From contig NZ_JAJTTE010000026.1 in the NCBI RefSeq assembly GCF_021343995.1, positions 36,071 to 100,070 on the forward strand: a stretch of DNA of 64,000 nt, given 5' to 3'. Positions 1 to 8,702 of the stretch are shown here, piece after piece. Source of the stretch: Pseudonocardia terrae (GTDB lineage Bacteria > Actinomycetota > Actinomycetes > Mycobacteriales > Pseudonocardiaceae). The notes under the pieces are model-generated. The model did no database searches. It was not told the origin of the DNA and saw nothing but the letters and a program-made list of their open reading frames with translations. A program made the translations under genes and the position numbers. Each line of letters starts with the position of its first letter. Position 1 is the first letter of the stretch.

Positions 1-2
1 CC

Positions 3-1532
3 GAGGCGTGGACGACGTTCGCGAACGTCGAGAAGTCCTGGGCCTACCGCCAGGACCAGCTGCCCTCGACGCACCCGATCGCGGCGGACATCCCGGACCT
101 GCAGGCCGTCGAGGTCAACTTCGACGGGATCACCTACGCCAAGGGCGCGTCGGTGCTCAAGCAGCTGGTGGCCTACGTGGGGCTCGAGCCCTTCATGGCG
201 GGCCTGCGCGCCTACTTCGAGGCCCACAAGTGGGGCAACGCCACGTTCGACGACCTGCTGGGCGCGCTGGAGAAGTCCTCCGGGCGGGACCTCTCGGACT
301 GGGGCGCGCAGTGGCTGCGCACCACCGGGCTGAACCTGCTGCGTCCGCAGTTCGAGGTGGACCCCGAGGGCCGCTTCACGTCCTTCGAGATCGTCCAGGG
401 CGGTGCGCGACCCGGCGCCGGGGAGACCCGGACGCACCGCGTGGCCGTCGGCGTCTACGACGAGGACTCCAACGGCCGGATCGTGCGCACCGATCGGATC
501 GAGGTGGACGTCACCGGCGAGCGCACCCGGGTGGGGGCCCTGGTCGGGACGCCGCAGGGCAAGCTCGTCCTGGTCAACGACGACGACCTGACCTACTGCG
601 CCCTGCGGCTGGACCCGGGCTCGCTGACCACCCTGATCGACCGGATCGGCGACATCGCCGAGCCGCTCCCCCGCACCCTGTGCTGGTCGGCGGCCTGGGA
701 GATGACCCGCGAGGCCGAGCTCAAGGCGCGGGACTTCACCACGCTGGTGTCCGGCGGGTTCGGCCGGGAGACCGAGATCGGCGTCGTGCAGCGGCTGCTG
801 CTGCAGGTCCAGACCGCCGTGGCCTCGTACGCCGACGAGTCGTGGGCGACCGACACGGGCTGGCCGATGCTCACCGACGCCCTGTCCGCACAGCTCGACC
901 TGGCCGAGCCCGGCTCGGACGCCCAGCTCGCCGTGGTCAACGCGCTGTCCGGGAGCGTCCTGCCCGCGGCGACGCTGGACCGGTTCGCCGCCTGGCTCGA
1001 GGGCCAGGACGTCCCGGAGGGGCTGACCGTCGACACCGACCTGCGCTGGCGGCTGCTGCATGCGCTGGTGGCGCACGGCCGGGCCGGCGAGGAGGCGATC
1101 GACGCCGAGCACCGCCGCGACCCCACGGCGGCCGGCGAGCGCCAGGCCGAGCGCGGCCGTTCGCTGATCCCGACGGCGGAGGCGAAGGCCCGCGCCTGGG
1201 ACCGCGCGGTGCACGACGACGAACTGCCCAACGCCGTCAACGAGGCGATCATCGGCGGCTTCGCCCACCCGGGGCAGCGGGCCCTGCTCGCGCCCTACGT
1301 GGAGAAGTACTTCGCCGAGGTCGCGGACGTGTGGGCGCGGCGGACGTCGGAGCGCGCGCAGAGTGTGGTCCTCGGGCTGTTCCCGTCGTGGGCCGTGGAG
1401 AAGTCGACGGTCGACGCCGCCGACGCCTGGCTGGCCGACGAGAGCCACCCGCCGGCCCTGCGCCGGCTGGTGTCCGAGGGCCGGGCCGGGATCGTCCGCG
1501 CCCTGGCTGCGCGGGAGTTCGACCGCAGCTGA
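3..1532 (+). CDS. pepN: Aminopeptidase N (M1 family), C-terminal part
   Basis: The frame is open from the first bases of the window, so the 5' part, including the GAMEN and HExxH zinc-site region, lies outside. The visible 509 residues begin just after the catalytic core: FDGITYAKGASVLKQL, typical of M1 peptidases, sits near residue 45, followed by the core's helical end and the ERAP1-like helical C-terminal domain (from about residue 150). The ending FPSWAVEKSTVDAADAWL and length match actinobacterial PepN. It should be a cytoplasmic zinc aminopeptidase trimming peptide N-termini. A long perfect inverted repeat begins eight bases after the stop and may terminate transcription. Family assignment is firm; catalysis cannot be checked because the active site is missing. 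Confidence 0.93.
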   Translation, partial: EAWTTFANVEKSWAYRQDQLPSTHPIAADIPDLQAVEVNFDGITYAKGASVLKQLVAYVGLEPFMAGLRAYFEAHKWGNATFDDLLGALEKSSGRDLSDWGAQWLRTTGLNLLRPQFEVDPEGRFTSFEIVQGGARPGAGETRTHRVAVGVYDEDSNGRIVRTDRIEVDVTGERTRVGALVGTPQGKLVLVNDDDLTYCALRLDPGSLTTLIDRIGDIAEPLPRTLCWSAAWEMTREAELKARDFTTLVSGGFGRETEIGVVQRLLLQVQTAVASYADESWATDTGWPMLTDALSAQLDLAEPGSDAQLAVVNALSGSVLPAATLDRFAAWLEGQDVPEGLTVDTDLRWRLLHALVAHGRAGEEAIDAEHRRDPTAAGERQAERGRSLIPTAEAKARAWDRAVHDDELPNAVNEAIIGGFAHPGQRALLAPYVEKYFAEVADVWARRTSERAQSVVLGLFPSWAVEKSTVDAADAWLADESHPPALRRLVSEGRAGIVRALAAREFDRS

Positions 1533-1539
1533 CCGCACC

Positions 1540-1590
1540 ATGGCTCCACAACGCCCTCCAGCCCCGGTCGTGAGCGCGTTGTGGAGCCAT
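1540..1590. repeat. Perfect 15-bp inverted repeat with 21-nt loop
   Basis: Bases 1540-1554 (atggctccacaacgc) are exactly complementary to 1576-1590. The stem starts 8 bases after the pepN stop and would fold into a strong RNA hairpin, so termination is the simplest role. No T tract follows, and the arms are less GC-biased than surrounding DNA, so a small mobile palindromic element is an alternative. Confidence 0.8.
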
Positions 1591-1787
1591 ACTGCGCTCC
1601 CGGTACGGGTGGCGACCCCGCCCGGAGTCGCACGCTCCGTCGCAGGTCGATGACACGCAGCACGAAGGTTGCTCGGCATTCGGGTGAATGTCGACTGCTC
1701 CCCACGGCGCTGCCATACTCCGCATCTCACCGAGGGTGACCCGCGCTCCCCCATCTGCGGCGCCCCCGACCCCGCCGGAGTCCGCGT

Positions 1788-2486
1788 ATGCGTATGCCGT
1801 TCGCGCTCTACCCCGTCCTGCTGGCGTGCGTCGTGGTCGTCGCGGGCTGCGGCAACCCGAGCGCCGAGCAGGCCGCGCTCGTCAGCACCGGCCCGGCGAC
1901 GGCCGATCCCCTCCCCGCGCCCGCGGCGATGCCGGTCCCCGGGGCGCCGTCGGTCCTGCAGGCGGCGCTCGAGGCCAGCCGGAACCTGCCGAAGCCCACG
2001 CCCACCCCGACGTCGTCCGCGGCCCCCGGGTCGCGGTCCGGCGGGAGCAGCGGCGTCACGGGGCCGGACGGCCGGACCGTGCACACCGAGGTGACCTTCT
2101 ACGGCGCCTACGACAACGACCCGCCGGGCAGCACCACGATCGCCTATCCCACCAAGCACTCCCAGGCGGGCGGTCGCGGCACCTACGCCGACCCGATCAC
2201 CTTCGCCACCGATCCGGAGTTCATGGCCGTCGGCACGCTGGTCTACTACGCGCCGCTGAAGAAGTACTTCGTGATGGAGGACCTCTGCGCCTCCTGCCAG
2301 GAGGAGTACCAGGCGAATCGGCACCCGCACATCGACTTCTACACCGGCGGGTTCGACAGCGGCGTCTCGGCCTGCCAGGCCGCGCTCACGCCGTCCGGCC
2401 TGGCCGCGGTCGAGGTCTCGCCGCCGCCGGGCCGCGCGGTCGACACCACACCGCTCTACTCGAACGGGCGATGCATCTCCGGTTGA
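1788..2486 (+). CDS. Secreted lipoprotein with DPBB/3D-like domain
   Basis: This 232-residue protein begins with a lipoprotein signal: short charged start, hydrophobic stretch FALYPVLLACVVVV and lipobox AGC with Cys near residue 22. A Pro/Ala/Ser linker runs to about residue 95. The C-terminal domain carries EVTFYGAYDNDPPGS, GTYADPITFATD, VGTLVYYAPLKKYFVMED and a CASC pair before HIDFYTGGFD, the order expected of a double-psi beta-barrel (3D/RlpA-like) domain. Such lipoproteins occur in actinobacteria and may act on or bind cell wall; the exact activity is unknown. A GGAG at 1777 precedes the ATG. Another ATG two codons downstream is possible. Confidence 0.78.
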   Translation: MRMPFALYPVLLACVVVVAGCGNPSAEQAALVSTGPATADPLPAPAAMPVPGAPSVLQAALEASRNLPKPTPTPTSSAAPGSRSGGSSGVTGPDGRTVHTEVTFYGAYDNDPPGSTTIAYPTKHSQAGGRGTYADPITFATDPEFMAVGTLVYYAPLKKYFVMEDLCASCQEEYQANRHPHIDFYTGGFDSGVSACQAALTPSGLAAVEVSPPPGRAVDTTPLYSNGRCISG

Positions 2487-2507
2487 TCACGGGGAACTCT
2501 GGAGAGA

Positions 2508-3173
2508 GTGACGAGCGCAGATCCGCCCGCCCCTCCGGCCCTGCCCGCGTACCTGCGCCGGCCCGCCGCCGTCGCGGTCGGGCTGGCCACGGTCGTGTTC
2601 GCGCTGCTGGGCACCCGCTACGCGGGGGGCAGCGGCTACGGCCGGGTCGACGGGCACGCCGAGAACCTCGTCGACTCACCCGCCTCGGCGCACCTCTGGT
2701 TGCTCCGGCGGCTCAGTGAGCTCGGCTCACCGCCGCTGGTGGTGTTCGCGGCGTTCGCGCTCTGCGGACTCTGCCTGGCGCTGGGCCGGCGGCGGCTCGC
2801 CGTCGTCGCGATCGTGGGGCCGGGACTCACCGGCGTGGCCACGACCTACCTCAAGCCCGCGATCGGCCGCACGATGGAGTTCGGCGGGTTCGCCTACCCC
2901 AGCGGGCACACGGGCGGCGCGACGTCGATCGCCCTGGTCGCCGCGTTGCTGCTGGTCAGCCTGGTGCGCCCCGGGCGGATCACCGGCATCGCGCTCGTCG
3001 TCACCATCGCGCTCGTCGTCGGCGGCACGATCGGCACGGCCATGGTCGCGACCGGCGCCCACTACCCCACCGACACGGTCGGCGGCTTCTGCGCCGCCGT
3101 CGCGTTCGTGCTGGGCACCGCGCTCCTGTCGGAGACCGTCGCTGCCTGGTGGCACGCCCGCCGCGCCGGCTGA
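2508..3173 (+). CDS. PAP2-family membrane phosphatase
   Basis: A 221-residue polytopic protein with about five membrane segments and the three PAP2 motifs in order: KPAIGR near residue 122, YPSGHTGGA near residue 133 and GAHYPTDTVGG near residue 187. The histidines of the last two motifs are the expected catalytic residues. PAP2 enzymes dephosphorylate lipid phosphates such as undecaprenyl pyrophosphate or phosphatidic acid; the substrate is not evident here. It starts at GTG with a close GGAGAG, 21 bases after the lipoprotein gene, so the two are probably co-transcribed. A strong hairpin follows the stop. Confidence 0.88.
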   Translation: MTSADPPAPPALPAYLRRPAAVAVGLATVVFALLGTRYAGGSGYGRVDGHAENLVDSPASAHLWLLRRLSELGSPPLVVFAAFALCGLCLALGRRRLAVVAIVGPGLTGVATTYLKPAIGRTMEFGGFAYPSGHTGGATSIALVAALLLVSLVRPGRITGIALVVTIALVVGGTIGTAMVATGAHYPTDTVGGFCAAVAFVLGTALLSETVAAWWHARRAG

Positions 3174-3191
3174 GCGAAACCCCCGGACACG

Positions 3192-3227
3192 CCGAGGGCC
3201 CCGCCGGCGATCCGGCGGGACCCTCGG
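3192..3227. terminator. Bidirectional hairpin terminator
   Basis: Left arm 3192-3207 pairs with right arm 3212-3227 (16 positions, one mismatch) around a four-base cgat loop, between the convergent PAP2 and zinc-ribbon genes. It is GC-rich without a T tract, as usual for actinobacterial terminators. Confidence 0.8.
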
Positions 3228-3239
3228 TGGTCCGTGCGG

Positions 3240-3611
3240 TCAGCGACGGAACAGACGACCCAGCAGCCCCTTCTTCCCGCTGCCGTCGGCCGGCGTGTAG
3301 TGCCCGCAGACGGCGGCACCGCAGGCACCGCAGTCGTCGCCCGGCCGGTAGTGCTCGTGCGCCCCGGCCTCGTGCCCGCACACGCACACCCCTGCCGGCG
3401 CGGGGGCCTGCGGCCGCGGCGCAACCGGCGGCGCGATCGGTGCACCCGCTTCCTCACCGGTCCGCTGGGCGGGCACTGCGACGCCGGGCGTCGCGAGATC
3501 GTCCACCGCCGGCAGCCCCGTGGGCGGGGTCAGCACCGACGAGGAGGATCCCTGCGCACCACGACGGGACGTGGAGCGGTTGCGCGGACGGGCGTTGTCC
3601 GACTCACCCAT
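3240..3611 (-). CDS. Small protein with zinc-ribbon-like C-terminus
   Basis: A 123-residue protein. The first ~70 residues are low-complexity (Ser, Arg, then Pro/Ala). The C-terminal part has a Cys/His cluster, CVCGHEAGAHEHYRPGDDC followed by CGACGAAVCGHY, spaced like a zinc ribbon, and ends in a basic tail. The ATG at 3611 is preferred because GAAAGGTGGG lies just upstream; an earlier start would use non-coding-like sequence. I do not recognise the family. It may bind metal or nucleic acid, but nothing nearby fixes a role. Confidence 0.6.
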   Translation of the reverse strand: MGESDNARPRNRSTSRRGAQGSSSSVLTPPTGLPAVDDLATPGVAVPAQRTGEEAGAPIAPPVAPRPQAPAPAGVCVCGHEAGAHEHYRPGDDCGACGAAVCGHYTPADGSGKKGLLGRLFRR

Positions 3612-3733
3612 TCGGGATCCCACCTTTCTTCCGACCGGCCTCGCAGGGCCGGATGCGCCACAGTATGCAACCGATCGACCCCTCCGGGCCATCACCAGGA
3701 GAGGTGAGACGCCCGACGGTGTCCGGAGTTGCC

Positions 3734-5248
3734 CTACGGCGCGACGGGGTCGGTGGCCGGTCGGTTCGCGTCGACGGCCGGAAGAGTGACCGTCGCGGCG
3801 CAGCCGCGCGGGCCGTCCACCGTCCGCAGGGACAGGGACCCTCCCTGGCCCTCCACGAGCTCCCTGCTGATGTGGAGCCCCAGTCCGGAACCGCCGGCGC
3901 GGGCGTCGTGCACACCCCGTCCGAGTACGTCGCGCTCCTTCCCCGGGGGAAGGCCCGGTCCGCGGTCCCTGACCTCGATTACCACGTCGTCATGCTCGGA
4001 AAACGCCGTCACCGTGACGGGGGTTCCCGGCGCGTGGCGTTCACAGTTGGCCAACAGGTTCGTGACGATCTGCGCGGCCACCGCCGAGCTCCCGAGCGCG
4101 GCCAGCCCCTCGGCCACCTCCAGGCGCACCTGCCGCCCCCGCGCGCGCTGCAGCTCCACCAGGTTCGCGAGCATCGGCTCGAGCTCGTAGGAGCCCGGCT
4201 CCTCGGCCAGGTCCTCCTCCAGCTCCAGCGGGTCCCCCGAACGCTCGAGGATGGTGTGCAGGCGGCCGAGCTCGGCGAGGACGGCGCTGCGCAGCCGGTC
4301 GTGGTCGGGCCCGTCGGCCTCCGCCGAGAGCAGATGGGTGATCCCGGCCAGACCCGCCAGGCCGTTGCGCAGCTCGTGGTTGCGCTCGGCGGTGTGGGCC
4401 GCGGCGCGCTCCATGTGCAGTGCCGCGGCGGCCAGCTCCTCCTGCTGCTCGAAGTTCTCCTCCTGCAACGACCGCAGGCCACGCTGGACGAGCTGGAGCA
4501 GTCCGACCAGCAGCACCGCCATCCCGACGAGCCGCAGCGCGGGGAACACCAGGTCCGGCACCGGCGGGCCCATCGGCGTGGACAGCCGGTAGAGCTGGGC
4601 ACCGGCCAGGATCACCAGGCCGAGCCCGATCCGCAGCCGGCTCGTGCTCTGCCGGCGCGCGGCGTCGACGACCGCCAGCACCGCGGCGGCGACCCAGCCG
4701 ACCACGACGACCACCGCGTTGACCGGGCCTGCGATGAACAGGGTGGCGGCCCCGAGATCGGGCACGAGGAGCAGGGCCAGCACGGCGAGGACCGCACCGG
4801 CGAGCATGATGACCCAGCCGCCCCACGTGCCCATCCGGCGCGGCGAGCGCAGGGCGAAGACCAGCAGCACGAGGGCCGTCGCGTAGGCGATGAACCGGGA
4901 GACCTGGGTCGCTGACGGGATGGTCCCGGCCGGGGCGGAGACGCCCCAGGGCAGCACGACGAGGCAGTACAGGACCAGCGCGGCCGCGAGCCAGGCCAGC
5001 CGGGCCTCGGTCAGCAGGCGCGAGGCCACCAGCGCGAGGATCGCGGCGGCCGCGCCTATGCCGGCCGCGATGAGCGTGACGATGTCCGCCGCGGTCTCCT
5101 GGTGGAGCCAGTCGAGCACCCGTGGGCTGGCGGCCAGGACGACGACCGCGGCGCACAGTGCGAGCAGCACGCCGACGTCGATGGCCAGGCGGGAGGTGAA
5201 GCGGGCACGCCGCAGCCGCCCCACCGCGCTCGTGACACCGGTCGCCAT
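3734..5248 (-). CDS. Membrane sensor histidine kinase
   Basis: A 504-residue protein. The N-terminal ~245 residues hold about eight hydrophobic segments forming a membrane sensor with no large extracytoplasmic domain. A coiled stretch (LQEENFEQQEELAAAALHME) leads to the H box ERNHELRNGLAGL, then N box NLLANCERHAPG, G1 box VRDRGPGLPP and G2 box GGSGLGLHI. All motifs needed for autophosphorylation and ATP binding are present. It lies downstream of a LuxR-type response regulator on the same strand, the likely partner. The signal cannot be inferred. The ATG at 5248 gives a Met followed directly by the first basic/hydrophobic segment. Confidence 0.88.
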   Translation of the reverse strand: MATGVTSAVGRLRRARFTSRLAIDVGVLLALCAAVVVLAASPRVLDWLHQETAADIVTLIAAGIGAAAAILALVASRLLTEARLAWLAAALVLYCLVVLPWGVSAPAGTIPSATQVSRFIAYATALVLLVFALRSPRRMGTWGGWVIMLAGAVLAVLALLLVPDLGAATLFIAGPVNAVVVVVGWVAAAVLAVVDAARRQSTSRLRIGLGLVILAGAQLYRLSTPMGPPVPDLVFPALRLVGMAVLLVGLLQLVQRGLRSLQEENFEQQEELAAAALHMERAAAHTAERNHELRNGLAGLAGITHLLSAEADGPDHDRLRSAVLAELGRLHTILERSGDPLELEEDLAEEPGSYELEPMLANLVELQRARGRQVRLEVAEGLAALGSSAVAAQIVTNLLANCERHAPGTPVTVTAFSEHDDVVIEVRDRGPGLPPGKERDVLGRGVHDARAGGSGLGLHISRELVEGQGGSLSLRTVDGPRGCAATVTLPAVDANRPATDPVAP

Positions 5249-5354
5249 GAGCCGAGGACCCCCTCCCCGAGCGCGCCGCGGGCGCGCCGTTCATCCATCT
5301 TAGGGATGCGCACATGCTGGGACGGGGCGGACGATGGACCTCAACCGATCGGCC

Positions 5355-5372
5355 GTCGGGCGTTCGCCCGAC
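5355..5372 (-). terminator. Short stem-loop after response regulator
   Basis: GTCGGGC at 5355-5361 pairs exactly with GCCCGAC at 5366-5372 around gttc. It lies about 35 bases past the response-regulator stop and ahead of the kinase gene, so it could terminate or attenuate transcription between them. Confidence 0.5.
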
Positions 5373-5405
5373 AGGGCATGCCGACGAGGACCGGCGGCGC
5401 GGGGG

Positions 5406-6110
5406 TCAGGCCCCGGTCGCCCGCCGGTAGAGGGCCACGGCCTCGAGCTGCGAGCTGACCTCGAGCTTGGTGAGCACCGCGCGGATCTGGGTGCGGACGG
5501 TCGCCAGCGACACCACGAAGTGATCCGCCACGGCCTGGGCGCGTTTGCCGCGGGCCAGTTCGGCCAGCACCTCCCGCTCCCGCTGGGTGAGCCGGCCGAG
5601 CTTCTCGGCGAGGTCCCGGCGCTCCGCCTGCCGGCGGCGGTAGAGGTCGATGAACTTGCGCCGCCGGTCGTCGGGCATCACCGGGCGCCCGGCGACCGCC
5701 TCGCGCACGGCCGCGAGCAGCGTGGGGAACGGCGCGTTCTTCGGCACCCAGGCGAGCGCGCCGGCGTCGAGGGCCGAGCCGACGCGGGCCGGGTCGGCGC
5801 TGCCGGAGAGGACGAGGACCTGCCAGCCGGCGCCCAGCAGTGGGCCGACCAGCTCCACGCCGTCGATCCGGTTGCCCTCGGCGTCGCGCCCCAGGTCCAG
5901 GTCCAGCAGGACGAGCCCGGGTGCGAGCTTGGCGACCTCCGCGAGGATGCCGCGCTCCGCCGCCGGCCGGATGCGGGACGCCTCGATGCCCTCGGAGCGC
6001 AGGCCGAGCACGAGCGAGGTCGCGACGAGCTCGTGGTCGTCGACGACCACGACGGGAGTGCCGACCCCCGTGGGCCTGCGCCCGGGGTCGTGCCGTGTCG
6101 GTTCGCTCAT
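5406..6110 (-). CDS. LuxR/NarL-type response regulator
   Basis: From the ATG at 6110 the protein is 234 residues. The receiver domain shows the acidic pair VVVVDDHELV, phospho-acceptor LLDLDLG and the conserved Lys in WVPKNAPF. The C-terminal LuxR helix-turn-helix begins at LTQREREVLAELARGKRAQAVADHF. It should bind DNA when phosphorylated by the kinase encoded downstream. The frame stays open to an ATG at 6227, but residues before 6110 do not resemble a receiver domain and no ribosome site supports it. Confidence 0.87.
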   Translation of the reverse strand: MSEPTRHDPGRRPTGVGTPVVVVDDHELVATSLVLGLRSEGIEASRIRPAAERGILAEVAKLAPGLVLLDLDLGRDAEGNRIDGVELVGPLLGAGWQVLVLSGSADPARVGSALDAGALAWVPKNAPFPTLLAAVREAVAGRPVMPDDRRRKFIDLYRRRQAERRDLAEKLGRLTQREREVLAELARGKRAQAVADHFVVSLATVRTQIRAVLTKLEVSSQLEAVALYRRATGA

Positions 6111-6257
6111 GGAGTACGACGGTGGCTTTCGCTGTGGGTCCGACGGCCGGTCCTGAGACTGCACCGATTCGCCCACCGGGTACCACTCACGGCACCGGGG
6201 GTGGGGGAATCCGCACGCCTTGCCCACATGATTGCACCATATGGCTGACGAGCCCTA

Positions 6258-6283
6258 CCCATCACGCACGATTGCGTGATGGG
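6258..6283. promoter_or_regulatory. 26-bp near-perfect palindrome
   Basis: Bases 6258-6268 (cccatcacgca) are perfectly complementary to 6273-6283 with cgat between. It lies about 150 bases upstream of the response-regulator start and 43 bases beyond the DUF5130 stop. It could be an operator for the regulator or the terminator of the DUF5130 gene; the sequence does not decide. Confidence 0.45.
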
Positions 6284-6325
6284 GGTGTGGCACGGCCCGC
6301 TCCCGGGCCGCGGGTCAAGGGTCCG

Positions 6326-6814
6326 TCAGCGGCGGGGGCCGGCCTGGTCGGCCAGCATCCGCAGGCCGCTGAGCAGCCCGCCGAGCAGGTCGCTCTCCTT
6401 GAACGAGGCCACCATGCTCATGACGGCGAGCTTGGCACCCCGGTCCGGCAGCCGCAGCTTCGCCTCGGAGCCGGTGATGACCTCGACGACGCGCTGGCCA
6501 GGGCTCACCGCGACCAGGACGGACTCCGGCGCGCGCTCGAGCGAGGCCTGCAGCTCGGCGGCGCGGATCTCGGTCTTCTCGCCGAGGTCGCCCAGGTAGA
6601 TCGCGAAGAGCAGACCGGTCTCGCGGCTGGCGAGGGTCAGCGCCTCGTCGAGGCGGGACAGCTGGGGCGTCGTGAAGGGGCCGGTCCTGTCCACCTCGTG
6701 GAAGACCACGGCCGCCGACACCCGGCCGGACCCGGTGACGACCGTGCCCTCCGGCAGGCTGTCCGGGTCGATCGTCGCGACGGCACCGTGGCCGCCGTGC
6801 TCACCAGTGGCCAC
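6326..6814 (-). CDS. DUF5130-family protein
   Basis: A 162-residue protein starting at GTG 6814 (VATGEHGGHG). The body contains SLPEGTVVTGSGRVSAAVVF, TRETGLLFAIYLGDLGE-like and SPGQRVVEVITGSEAKLRLPDRG stretches resembling the TPM-like fold of actinobacterial DUF5130 proteins. No signal peptide or membrane segment. Its start overlaps the stop of the preceding small membrane-protein gene by 14 bases, so the two are translationally linked. Molecular function is unknown. A start further upstream would read through non-conserved sequence inside the neighbour. Confidence 0.7.
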   Translation of the reverse strand: MATGEHGGHGAVATIDPDSLPEGTVVTGSGRVSAAVVFHEVDRTGPFTTPQLSRLDEALTLASRETGLLFAIYLGDLGEKTEIRAAELQASLERAPESVLVAVSPGQRVVEVITGSEAKLRLPDRGAKLAVMSMVASFKESDLLGGLLSGLRMLADQAGPRR

Positions 6815-7046
6815 GGGCACCCCCGGTCGTCGCGGCACCCTCGGCCGGCTCGATGTGCTCGACGTGGGCGGGCAGGTGCGCCCCGGCGGGGTTCGCCGTC
6901 CACAGCACCGGCTCGTAGCTCCACTTCTCACCAGTGCGGTACTTCGGCCGCTTGGCGGCTCTCGGCGCGATCGTCAGCAGAGCCAAGACCGCGTAGATCA
7001 CCACGGGCGGCAGCACGAAGGCCAGCACCGTCTGCACCACGCTCAC
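6801..7046 (-). CDS. Small single-pass membrane protein
   Basis: An 81-residue protein starting at GTG 7046, where the hydrophobic segment begins (VVQTVLAFVLPPVVIYAVLALLTI). Residues after about 30 are cytoplasmic or periplasmic and rich in charged residues and Trp. The stop lies inside the start of the DUF5130 gene, a coupling that suggests a joint role. I do not recognise a named family. Confidence 0.6.
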   Translation of the reverse strand: MSVVQTVLAFVLPPVVIYAVLALLTIAPRAAKRPKYRTGEKWSYEPVLWTANPAGAHLPAHVEHIEPAEGAATTGGARGHW

Positions 7047-7116
7047 GGATGCACAACCTAGTCCATGGCCCCGGGCCCGGGCATGCCAGGCGAGGTGGAC
7101 CTGCCTCACACCGGCG

Positions 7117-8634
7117 TCAGACCCCGGCCTCGCAGGGCAGCACGCCCCGCCGGATCGCGCCCGTCAGCTCGTCGAAGTCCCGTTCGGTCTGGTCGGCGTA
7201 GGCGCGGGCGAAGCGGCACACCGCGCGCCGGAACTTCCCGCCGCCCCCGACGTAGCCGCTGATCATCGAGGCGCCGCTGGTCCGGGCGTGGCCCTTGGCG
7301 AGGAGTCGGCCGCAGACGGCGGCGTAGTCGGCGAGGGTGGCCGCGTCGATGCCGTCGAGGACGATCGCGCCCTTCATGTCGCGGAACTGGCGGACGTAGT
7401 ACTGCCGCTCGCCGACGGTGGTCCACCCGAGCAGCGGGTCCGACACGGTCTGCAGGGCCTGCTGGTACTCGACGACCCGTTGGCCCTGATGGGCGTGCCA
7501 GGCGTCGTCGCCGTGCACGTACGGGGCCACGACGGAGCGGCGGGCCTGTTTGAGCTGCAGGAACAGGACGTCGTCGGCACCCGATCCCTCGCACAGCGCG
7601 ATGTAGGCGCGCAGCCCGACCGACCCGACGCCCACGACCTTGTGCGCGACGTCGACGACCCGGTACCCGCCGACCACCCGCGCCCAGTGCGGCGGCAGGG
7701 TCCGCAGGTACTGGTCGAGGGCCGCCAGGATCCTTTCGTACTGTCCGCTGTCCGGACGGGTGATCACCGGCGGCTCGGTGACCAAGCGGCGTTCCGCTCC
7801 GTCGCGCTGGGTGAAGCGGGGCAGGGCGCGGTCGCTGGTGCGCCGACGGGCCTTCCGGGCCGCGGAGGCAACGGCCTTGCGGCTGCTCTTGCGCGGCGCC
7901 TCCTCGTGCAGCTCCTGCGCCCCGATCCGCTCGAACGAGCGGGCCAGCAGCGGCTCCTCGGCCAGGCGCTCGAGGTGGCGGCGGTAGGCGTCGACGCACC
8001 GCGCCACCGCGTTCCCGCACTCGTCCTCGCCTGCCGAGTTGTCCCGGCCCGCCACCCAGATGCTCGCCGCCAGCCGGCGCAGGTCCCACTCCCACGCGCC
8101 GGGGTGGGCCTCGTCGAAGTCGTTGAGGTCGAAGACGAGCTCGCGCTCGGGCGAGGCGTAGAAGCCGAAGTTGCCGAGGTGGGCGTCGCCGCAGATCACC
8201 GGCCGGATGCCGGTGGCGGGCAGGGTCGCGAAGTCGGCGGTGTGCAGGGCCGCGGCGCCGCGCAGGAACGCGTACGGGCTCGCGCTCATCCGCCCGATCC
8301 GGACGGGCACCAGCCGCGCGACCCGGCCCTTGTTCGTCGCGATCACGGACTCGACGGCCCCGATCCTCCGGTTGCTCGGCGACCACGCCGCGAGCGACGA
8401 CCGCGGCACCCCCTGGCGCAGGCTGCGGCCCAGGGCGTACCGCTCCGGGCGGGGGACGGCGGGCGCGGAGAGCAGCGCGAAGCCGTCGCGGTCGCGCGGG
8501 TCGAGCGAGGCGAGGACGGCGTGCGGGTGCATGAAGAGGTGATACCCGACGGGCGGTCCCGGCGCCGGGCCCGATGGCACCTCGGGCGGTTCGTCCGTCC
8601 GTCGGCCGGCGTCGGGACGGTTGGCCCCACGCAT
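7117..8634 (-). CDS. DUF2252 family protein (kinase-like fold)
   Basis: A 505-residue protein. Recognisable DUF2252 blocks are PYAFLRGAAALHTADFA, ICGDAHLGNFGFYASPERE, VFDLNDFDEAHPGAWEWDLRRLA and the later VVDVAHKVVGVGSVGLRAYI and KGAIVLDGIDAATLADYA. The GDxHLxNFG and DxNDFDE blocks resemble the catalytic and metal sites of aminoglycoside-phosphotransferase-like kinases, so a phosphotransferase is plausible; the substrate is unknown. The start at 8634 is chosen because GAGGAGAT lies 12 bases upstream. A Met at MHPHAV 35 codons in is an alternative. Confidence 0.85.
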   Translation of the reverse strand: MRGANRPDAGRRTDEPPEVPSGPAPGPPVGYHLFMHPHAVLASLDPRDRDGFALLSAPAVPRPERYALGRSLRQGVPRSSLAAWSPSNRRIGAVESVIATNKGRVARLVPVRIGRMSASPYAFLRGAAALHTADFATLPATGIRPVICGDAHLGNFGFYASPERELVFDLNDFDEAHPGAWEWDLRRLAASIWVAGRDNSAGEDECGNAVARCVDAYRRHLERLAEEPLLARSFERIGAQELHEEAPRKSSRKAVASAARKARRRTSDRALPRFTQRDGAERRLVTEPPVITRPDSGQYERILAALDQYLRTLPPHWARVVGGYRVVDVAHKVVGVGSVGLRAYIALCEGSGADDVLFLQLKQARRSVVAPYVHGDDAWHAHQGQRVVEYQQALQTVSDPLLGWTTVGERQYYVRQFRDMKGAIVLDGIDAATLADYAAVCGRLLAKGHARTSGASMISGYVGGGGKFRRAVCRFARAYADQTERDFDELTGAIRRGVLPCEAGV

Positions 8635-8702
8635 ACACCCGGTGATCTCCTCGTCACCCGCTCGGGTTGTTCGGCCGACGCCGCCCGACCACGATGGACC
8701 GC

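Noticed and set aside
7288..8700. Long rightward frame opposite the DUF2252 gene
   Set aside because: The DUF2252 protein has conserved motifs and a ribosome site; the opposite frame has none and reflects GC bias.
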